Below, in pieces: positions 57,909 through 64,000 of a stretch of 64,000 nt of DNA. This DNA is from Entomohabitans teleogrylli. Its GTDB lineage: Bacteria > Pseudomonadota > Gammaproteobacteria > Enterobacterales > Enterobacteriaceae. A model generated the notes under the pieces. The model ran no database searches and was not told the origin of the DNA. It worked only from the letters and a program-made list of their open reading frames with translations. The stretch spans positions 62,001 to 126,000 of the forward strand of contig NZ_LLXO01000012.1 of the NCBI RefSeq assembly GCF_001484765.1. The letters run 5' to 3'. Numbering within the stretch: position 1 is the first letter of the stretch; every line of letters starts with the position of its first letter. The translations under genes and the position numbers were made by a program.

Positions 57909-60461
57909 TTAGCGGCAGACCGCGTTTGTTTGCTCTATTGCCCCACCGTTACTGGTCAGGCTATATGTCGCTTTACATTGCTGGCCGAGGCTTTTACCCC
58001 ATTGAACAGAAAGTTCCCCGCTATCTTTTAGGCCAGACATATATACCAAACCACCGTCACTTACCATACTTGCCTGCATCTCCGGTGCATTTGTTGACAC
58101 GACAGTTGCACCATAAGGCACATTTTTACCCGAAGACGTTTTCAGAATAATAAACGCACGTCGACCGATGTTGCCGCTAAAACTAGCTCGGGTGATAGCT
58201 CCACGAGTAGGAACGACTTTTTTACTGGTTTCTGGTAACTCCATATTTTCTGCCAGGGTGGTACTATCCAGAGTAATTGTAGAACGGCGATATGGCGTCA
58301 GATAAGGAACTACGGCATATCCCCGAAAATCAGTAGATATTGTTGGGTCGCTCGCAAGTCGGATATTATTTAATCCAGGAGCCTGAACCAGAGCTGCAGT
58401 ATCAGACATTTCCTGTCCAAGCGTAACTCCATCAGCATGTACTAGTACACCACCATTAAGTCCGTAGTTAATTAGTTGGCTATCTTTATTGTAGCTATAA
58501 CTGGCATTCATTGTACCGTGAGTACCACGGTAGGTACCTCGTATACCACCGCTGGTACTTTCGCGGTTGCTATATCCTTCCTGAATACTCCAGTCCAACT
58601 GATTGTTTTCCAGGGCAGTACCACTCAGGGAAACATATTGGTCTGTAGAGCCAGGATTACTGGAGTTTAACTGGTAGCCAACATAAGTATTCTGAATCCA
58701 GCTACCTAATGGGACAGTAATATTTAATGAGAACAAGTGATTGTTCTGTGATTCTCTGTCAGCATTTCCATTTTTCCATGAATAGCGGCTGTAACTATAT
58801 CCCAAATAATAGTTAACATTACGCCAGCCACCGTTATAACCTACGCTAAAGGAATTGTTGCGGCGACCACCATCCCAATAATCTTCAAAAATACCACTTA
58901 AGGATAGACTACCCAGTCCGGCTCCAAGGCTTTGATTGATTGTTAGATTCGTTCGATTGCGTACTGAGCGCCATCTCGTATTTACATTATCATCATTATA
59001 AGTTTCTAATACTTCGGAAAGAGTATTAAACCCTTTGGTAGAGTAGCGGTAACCAGCGATAGAAATATTAGTTCCTGTCTGCAGAATATTTTTCCCATAT
59101 CGAATTCGCCAGGATTGACCTGAGGTTTTTTCAGAGTTTTTTCTTGTTGACCATGCCTGAGTGACATCTGCGGAAACAGCACCAAAATCGCCCATGTTAT
59201 GACCAAGGCCCATAGCCAGTGACTGATATTTCGAAGCTATCTGCATTCCTCCATAGGCTGTGATATTGCTATGCAGTCCATAGCTGATCGTCGCTTGGGT
59301 GAATGGCACTTCATCAGTATTATCGTCATAAGGGCGATATTGTCCGGAGGTTAATTCGTATTCTACCTGACCTTCTCTAAGCATAAGTGGTAAGGTAGCA
59401 AAGGGCACAATGAAGTTTTGTTTGGTTCCGTCTGACTCTTCTACAGTCACATATAGGTCGCCGTTACCCCCGGTAGGATACATATCGGCAATTTCAAATG
59501 CTCCAGGTGCAACAAACGCCTGGTAAATCTGGTAACCATTTTGCTTAATGACAACCCGGGCATTAGTTCTGGCAATGCCTCGAACTACAGGAGCATATCC
59601 CCGTAGACTATCAGGTAGCATTTCTGGATCGGTTGCAAGTTGTACACCGGTGAATGGAACACTATCAAAAATGCTTGATAATGAATTACTTTCACCAATA
59701 ACTAAGTTACTTTTTAGGGCGACAATGTTACGTTGGGCATATAGATATACTGAGTCCCAATTGCTTTCATCCCCGTTAACTTTGCTCCATGTACTGAGAT
59801 TGCGGAAACGCCATGGACCGACATTCAGACCCGACTGAAGGTTTAGACCATAATTTTCCCCCTCTGTTTTATAGTCTTTAGCACCACTAAATTGATAGTT
59901 AGCTATTAATGCATTAATACCATCATCATATTCTTCCGGAGAAATAAAGCCTTGTGCAACCGAGGTCAGTGCAGCCTGTGGGATGGAAACCATCAATTGC
60001 TGAGTGTTGAAATTAAGTTCAGTTTTGAAATCGGGGATAACATTTGTATTACTGCATCCATTGGTATTTTCTTTTAGATCAGGAAATGCACTGGTTCGAA
60101 GACCATAACTAGATAGTTTTTCCAAACTAAAGCAAGGAATCAGATTTGATTTTTTGTGTGTAGTATTCTTATCATCTGATGATTCGATAAATTTAATGTT
60201 TGTTGTTTCTTGATAATTCTGATTTAATAGTATTTCAACGCGATATTCTCCAGGCGCTTGCACATTCCTTGTTTCATATATTGATAAATCAGGTACTGAT
60301 AAAGCATCGTTTTCTTCAATAGAACTTATAAATGCAGGGTCAAAAAACTCACGAGCGAAAGAGTTGCAGCTAATCCCTACCAGCAGCATCGGTGAAAGCG
60401 CAATGAATAAAGGGGATAAATTAAAAAAAATGGTCTTCCCTTTTCTATTTAATGTAGGCAT
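57909..60461 (-). CDS. Fimbrial outer-membrane usher protein
   Basis: The 850-residue outer-membrane pore assembles pilin-chaperone complexes. It has a long signal segment, an N-terminal domain with the FDPAFI opening of ushers, and a middle barrel (GESNSLSSIFDSVPFTGVQL; YAPVVRGIARTNARVVIKQN; VAPGAFEIADMYPTGGNGDL). The C-terminal domains carry RGAITRASFSGNIGRRAF and the end cysteine pair. Typical ushers have 800-880 residues. Confidence 0.95.
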   Translation of the reverse strand: MPTLNRKGKTIFFNLSPLFIALSPMLLVGISCNSFAREFFDPAFISSIEENDALSVPDLSIYETRNVQAPGEYRVEILLNQNYQETTNIKFIESSDDKNTTHKKSNLIPCFSLEKLSSYGLRTSAFPDLKENTNGCSNTNVIPDFKTELNFNTQQLMVSIPQAALTSVAQGFISPEEYDDGINALIANYQFSGAKDYKTEGENYGLNLQSGLNVGPWRFRNLSTWSKVNGDESNWDSVYLYAQRNIVALKSNLVIGESNSLSSIFDSVPFTGVQLATDPEMLPDSLRGYAPVVRGIARTNARVVIKQNGYQIYQAFVAPGAFEIADMYPTGGNGDLYVTVEESDGTKQNFIVPFATLPLMLREGQVEYELTSGQYRPYDDNTDEVPFTQATISYGLHSNITAYGGMQIASKYQSLAMGLGHNMGDFGAVSADVTQAWSTRKNSEKTSGQSWRIRYGKNILQTGTNISIAGYRYSTKGFNTLSEVLETYNDDNVNTRWRSVRNRTNLTINQSLGAGLGSLSLSGIFEDYWDGGRRNNSFSVGYNGGWRNVNYYLGYSYSRYSWKNGNADRESQNNHLFSLNITVPLGSWIQNTYVGYQLNSSNPGSTDQYVSLSGTALENNQLDWSIQEGYSNRESTSGGIRGTYRGTHGTMNASYSYNKDSQLINYGLNGGVLVHADGVTLGQEMSDTAALVQAPGLNNIRLASDPTISTDFRGYAVVPYLTPYRRSTITLDSTTLAENMELPETSKKVVPTRGAITRASFSGNIGRRAFIILKTSSGKNVPYGATVVSTNAPEMQASMVSDGGLVYMSGLKDSGELSVQWGKSLGQQCKATYSLTSNGGAIEQTNAVCR

Positions 60462-60498
60462 ATTCCTTTACCCTGCTAATTTACTAATTAAATGAAAA

Positions 60499-61188
60499 TT
60501 AGATCCCGAAATTATTTAGGGGACCAGTACCACCATGATCGTTCACTATCTGCCATGATATGTTTGAACCAGTGATCCCTACAGGTAGGGTAAACTCTTT
60601 TGAAGACATTGCTTCAACATGCAATACTACTTCTCTTATCTCTTTACCATTAATTTTCACTGAATCGAAGTAAAAGAAAAAAGGAGTAGGGTTCTTTAGA
60701 GTTATTTTATTATTCGTTCTACGCCACTCTAGTTTTTTAGACTCTTCGTTAATAGATAATTCCTGTATTGCTTTAGGCCGATAAATTAATCTCATTCTAT
60801 GACGGACAGCTAATTGCAATGTATTACTATCAGCGTGGTTATCATCCGAAGGGGGGATTGACATTACGTTGAAAAAATATACTGACTCCCTGTCTTTCGG
60901 TGCATTTGATATGTTTACTGTAGGGAATATACGAATAGTATTGTTTTGTTTCGCCTCAAGTCGGAACAGAGGAGGCGTTGCCATAAAGTTTGGTGCTTTC
61001 CCTTTTTCCGCTTCAATCCATGATTTTATAAGATAAGGCGTGTCGTCTTTATTATCTAATTGAGCACTGATCTCACGAGATCCTTCTTTGTAAAGGTAAC
61101 GCGTCGATTCGATCACCACACCAGCATAGGCAGTTACACTAGTGAAAAGCACAATAACTGTTGCCAGTTTAAATAATGACTTACGCAT
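60499..61188 (-). CDS. Periplasmic fimbrial chaperone
   Basis: This 229-residue PapD-type chaperone has a signal peptide ending TAYAG and the first Ig-like domain (STRYLYKEGSREISAQLDNK; PPLFRLEAKQNNTIRIFP). The chaperone signature is followed by RESVYFFNVMSIPP, and RHRMRLIYRPKAI leads into the second domain. It donates a strand to pilins and delivers them to the usher, encoded 37 bp downstream. Confidence 0.95.
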   Translation of the reverse strand: MRKSLFKLATVIVLFTSVTAYAGVVIESTRYLYKEGSREISAQLDNKDDTPYLIKSWIEAEKGKAPNFMATPPLFRLEAKQNNTIRIFPTVNISNAPKDRESVYFFNVMSIPPSDDNHADSNTLQLAVRHRMRLIYRPKAIQELSINEESKKLEWRRTNNKITLKNPTPFFFYFDSVKINGKEIREVVLHVEAMSSKEFTLPVGITGSNISWQIVNDHGGTGPLNNFGI

Positions 61189-61256
61189 AGTTCTCTCTCA
61201 AATAAATACAAATCAAAGGAGCCTGCAAACAGCAGGCTCTGAGTGCTAATTACTAA

Positions 61257-61817
61257 TTACGGATAAGTAATAGTGAAGGTTGCTACACCTTTAACATCAC
61301 CTTTAGTTACAGTTGCGCCTGGCAGTTTTACATAGCTGACTTTGTAGGTCAGAATGGTTGGAGTACCTACAGTATAAGCTTCAGTCATTGTTGAAGCTGC
61401 AGAGCCGTCAAATTTAACACGTGCGCTGTTACGAGTCATGCCCAGACCAACACCCGCAGCCGGAGCAGCCGCTTCGTTGTCAAGGATATCGTTACTGGTA
61501 CTGTTAGTACCAGTAACCGTTACTTTCAGGCCAGTTGCCGGAACACCAGCATTCATACAGTTTTCTACTTTATAAACAATATCTTTAGCGTGAGCCGGAG
61601 ATAATGTGTTATTCGCCAGTTGGTTTGCAGTTGCATCGGTAATATCATCCAGTACAACAGTACCACCAGTAATGGCGCCACCAGGTGTTACATCACAAGA
61701 GTTGTTTGCGTCAGTGACTTTACCATGGATAACTACCTGTGCTGTATTCAGAGCAAACGCTTGACCACTCAGTACCGCAGTTGCGGCAACCAGTACAGCA
61801 AGAATACTTTTTTTCAT
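61257..61817 (-). CDS. Major fimbrial subunit
   Basis: The 186-residue pilin has a signal peptide cut after GQAFA and a donor-strand region (NTAQVVIHGKVTDANNSCDV). The two pilin cysteines are in NSCDV and VENCMNAG, and the C-terminal strand is KGVATFTITYP. ATG 61817 follows AGGATC; an in-frame start at 61865 would add a foreign 16-residue tail. It is first in the operon, divergent from a regulator gene, and probably the most expressed. Confidence 0.92.
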   Translation of the reverse strand: MKKSILAVLVAATAVLSGQAFALNTAQVVIHGKVTDANNSCDVTPGGAITGGTVVLDDITDATANQLANNTLSPAHAKDIVYKVENCMNAGVPATGLKVTVTGTNSTSNDILDNEAAAPAAGVGLGMTRNSARVKFDGSAASTMTEAYTVGTPTILTYKVSYVKLPGATVTKGDVKGVATFTITYP

Positions 61818-62275
61818 TTCTTTAGATCCTAAAAGTTTTAATTCGTCCTTAAAAGTAGACGCCACCGCCGCTGAAGGTTCGAATGGTCGCTACCCACTGG
61901 TGTCAGGATAGATAACATTTCTACTGATGAGTAAGAAAGATGCTTCCACCTTGAAACACGTTGCGCATGGTATTTTGTTTTTTATTCGTTTTCGTGTGAA
62001 ATTTATTGAATTTTAACTTCATATTTTTATTTTAGTATGTGATTTTGTTTTTTATTTATTTTTTATATAATTTGTTTTCATGGTGTAATCACCTGGAGCA
62101 CATAGTAACGTGACATGGATAAATAAGATAAGTGGTCATATTCTGAATGCAATTAAAATGTATGAACTTATTGATATCCATCCGTATAATAGTTTTATGA
62201 AATGCTTCATGCATGTATAAGTGAACCTTATCGTTCATGGATAGGGTTATTTTTAATAGATTTCTGGGGGATGAG
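61818..62275. other. Control region between the fimbrial operon and its regulator
   Basis: This very AT-rich 458-bp region should hold divergent promoters for the fimbrial operon and the membrane regulator. I found no invertible element with clear inverted repeats and no gene. Such AT-rich DNA is a typical H-NS target. Confidence 0.6.
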
Positions 62276-62842
62276 ATGTCATTAAGCAGTATTGTTATAG
62301 CTGATGAAATAATTTTTTATGTGAATGAAAATCGTCTGATTTCTCTGCATTCTGGCGGAGATGAAATTATCCTCAATGATCCTACGGCGCGCTGTTTTCA
62401 GTTGCTGATTGAACGGTATGGAAAGGTAGTTTCAAGAGATGATTTTCTTGAAGAGGTATGGATGTCGAAAGGTATTGTTGTTTCACACAATACTTTCTAT
62501 CAGAACATCTCCTTGTTAAGGAAATCACTAAAGAAAGCAGGAGTGACGCAAGATATTATCATTACTGTTCGGCGTAAAGGATTCACCCTCGCGCCAGGGA
62601 CAGTAGTAAACTATGTGAAGATGCTTTCACCTGAGCAACTGGAGAGTAATGCAGAAAAAAATGGTGATGTAGTTGTAGAACTATTCAGTGATGAATTAGT
62701 TAAAGATATGAAAAGCCTCCCTGTTGACAGCATAAAGAAAGGAGGAAGAGAATATCCCCTGTGTTTGGCGAAAGTAACGGTGTTGCTGTTAATTTTGTTT
62801 TCTTTTCTTGAAGTTATCTCATTGTATTTAAGACATTTTTAA
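62276..62842 (+). CDS. ToxR/CadC-type membrane-bound transcription regulator
   Basis: The 188-residue protein has an N-terminal OmpR-like winged helix (LNDPTARCFQLLIERYGKVV; VSHNTFYQNISLLRKSLKKA; TVRRKGFTLAPG), a linker of about 60 residues, and one C-terminal helix (VTVLLLILFSFLEVISLYL). Almost nothing lies beyond the membrane, so a periplasmic sensor domain is missing. ATG 62276 follows GGGGG; an upstream ATG 62237 adds 13 residues without a ribosome site. It is divergent from the fimbrial operon and probably controls it. Confidence 0.82.
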   Translation: MSLSSIVIADEIIFYVNENRLISLHSGGDEIILNDPTARCFQLLIERYGKVVSRDDFLEEVWMSKGIVVSHNTFYQNISLLRKSLKKAGVTQDIIITVRRKGFTLAPGTVVNYVKMLSPEQLESNAEKNGDVVVELFSDELVKDMKSLPVDSIKKGGREYPLCLAKVTVLLLILFSFLEVISLYLRHF

Positions 62843-63036
62843 TTAAAAGTTTTTGAGGTTTTTGTGTTCAATCTCGTGTGGTTTATGATGTTTATTTATA
62901 ATGAAAAGGCATGTTGATAAGCTAATGAATACATCAAAAAAATAGTTTTTTGCAGGATTAATTAAACATAAAAACAACAAATTTTTCTTGCTAATTGCTT
63001 TCAGTGAATTTTTTAATAGTCTGATCTTTATCATTA

Positions 63037-64000
63037 TTACTGCTGTTTTAGTTTCAGATCTATAGGGGTTTTATTGGGCTCACCGCCTATTTCCCGCGTC
63101 AATGTGGGAACCAGGTAGCCTGAAATACGTGCCAGCAATTGTCGCATGATTTGTTGTGCTTCTTCATCGCTGACCAAAAAATGCGCGGCGCCCTGTACTT
63201 TATCGAGAACGTGCAGGTAATAAGGCAGTATCCCGGTATCGAATAGCGCATTGCTGAGGCGAGCCAGTGTATCAGCACTATCATTTACACCGCGCAGTAG
63301 TACGCTTTGATTCAACAGGGTAATGCCTGCCATCCGCAACATGCGCATTGCTTTTGTGAATTCATCATCAATTTCGTTGGCATGGTTGATATGGCTCACC
63401 AGTAAAACCTGCAAGCGGGACGCCGCCAGGCGATCCACCAGCGTTTGTGTGATTCTGGCGGGAATGACTACCGGAAGGCGACTGTGAATCCGCAGACGTT
63501 TAATGTGCGGGATGGTTTCCAGTTGTGTGATAAGCCAGTCCAGTTCATGGTCTTTCGCCATTAACGGATCGCCGCCGGAGAAAATGATTTCATCAAGTTC
63601 GGTGTGCGTTGTGATGTAATCCAGTGCTATCTGCCAGTTGCGCTTATTACCCTGATTTTCCCCATACGGGAAATGGCGTCGGAAGCAGTAGCGGCAGTTG
63701 ACCGCACAACCGCCTTTCACAATCATCAGCGCGCGGTTGCGGTACTTATGGAGTAACCCCGGCACCTCATTGTGCTGTTCTTCCAGTGGATCGGTGCTGA
63801 ATCCCGGCGCAGTAAGAAACTCCGAGCGAGAGGTTAATACCTGACGTAACAGCGGATCGCCTGGATTGCCTTTCTCCATTCTGGCGATAAAAGCTCGCGG
63901 CACTCGCAGGGGAAACAGCTTGCGAGCTTCGCGGCCTGCCTGCAGCTCCGGGTTTGCTTCTATATTTAAAATACGCAGCAATTCGTCCGGATCGGTTACA
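63037..64000 (-). CDS. epmB: EF-P beta-lysylation protein EpmB, 5' end cut by window
   Basis: EpmB is a radical-SAM lysine 2,3-aminomutase that makes beta-lysine for modification of elongation factor P. The window holds the C-terminal 320 residues, open to the right edge (first residues VTDPDELLRILNIEA). The radical-SAM motif CAVNCRYCFRRHFPYGENQG is intact, as are GGDPLMAKDHELDWL and the PLP-site lysine region (HVLDKVQGAAHF). E. coli EpmB has 342 residues. No start lies inside the window. Confidence 0.96.
   Translation of the reverse strand, partial: VTDPDELLRILNIEANPELQAGREARKLFPLRVPRAFIARMEKGNPGDPLLRQVLTSRSEFLTAPGFSTDPLEEQHNEVPGLLHKYRNRALMIVKGGCAVNCRYCFRRHFPYGENQGNKRNWQIALDYITTHTELDEIIFSGGDPLMAKDHELDWLITQLETIPHIKRLRIHSRLPVVIPARITQTLVDRLAASRLQVLLVSHINHANEIDDEFTKAMRMLRMAGITLLNQSVLLRGVNDSADTLARLSNALFDTGILPYYLHVLDKVQGAAHFLVSDEEAQQIMRQLLARISGYLVPTLTREIGGEPNKTPIDLKLKQQ

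Overview
The window is chromosomal DNA of a member of the Enterobacteriaceae. Gene content, protein sequence and order follow the E. coli K-12 region yjbR-uvrA-ssb-yjcB-soxS-soxR-ghxP-yjcE-actP-yjcH-acs-gltP-fdhF, then yjdP, yjdM, tRNA-Phe, yjdC, dsbD, cutA, dcuA, aspA, fxsA, yjeH, groES-groEL, yjeI, yjeJ and epmB. Several blocks differ from E. coli: pdeC, the nrf operon, mdtNOP, the phn operon and cad are absent, and other genes take their places. The backbone is GC-rich, and three AT-rich segments (about 37.5-38.7 kb, 49.7-56.8 kb and 56.8-63 kb) look acquired. The genus cannot be fixed from this window alone.

0-24 kb. DNA repair genes (uvrA, ssb) share a LexA-controlled intergenic region. 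Next comes a four-gene sulfur-scavenging operon: an SfnB-like acyl-CoA-dehydrogenase-fold oxidoreductase and a MetI/MetQ/MetN-type ABC importer. It lies behind a textbook sigma-54 promoter with an upstream inverted repeat. After it are an HlyD/two-permease export operon without an ATPase gene, yjcB, the divergent soxS/soxR pair with its operator, a glutathione S-transferase, the guanine/hypoxanthine permease ghxP, the antiporter yjcE, and a LysR-cidA-cidB module. The acetate operon acs-yjcH-actP follows.

24-49 kb. This part holds gltP and fdhF (a selenoprotein with an in-frame UGA and a SECIS hairpin). Next are a response regulator, an OafA-type O-acyltransferase and a hybrid sensor kinase, then yjdP, an Aer-like receptor with a sigma-28 promoter, yjdM, a decayed transporter gene, an unknown AT-rich membrane protein and tRNA-Phe. 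The conserved yjdC-dsbD-cutA-dcuA-aspA / fxsA-yjeH / groES-groEL-yjeI block completes it.

49-64 kb, accessory region between yjeI and epmB. A class II microcin locus reads leftwards: three tandem copies (period 683-684 bp) of a double-glycine-leader, Gly/Ala-rich, cysteine-free precursor, a CvaA-like membrane fusion protein, a CvaB-like C39 peptidase/ABC exporter, and a YjeJ-like protein. Only the middle precursor is intact. The flanking copies carry in-frame stops, two of the three Trp positions having become TGA. A decayed IS630-family element begins within a CTA(G) site just before the start codon of the third copy. Beyond it are a chaperone-usher fimbrial operon and a divergent ToxR/CadC-type membrane regulator. 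The microcin array is the best candidate for something undescribed in this window.
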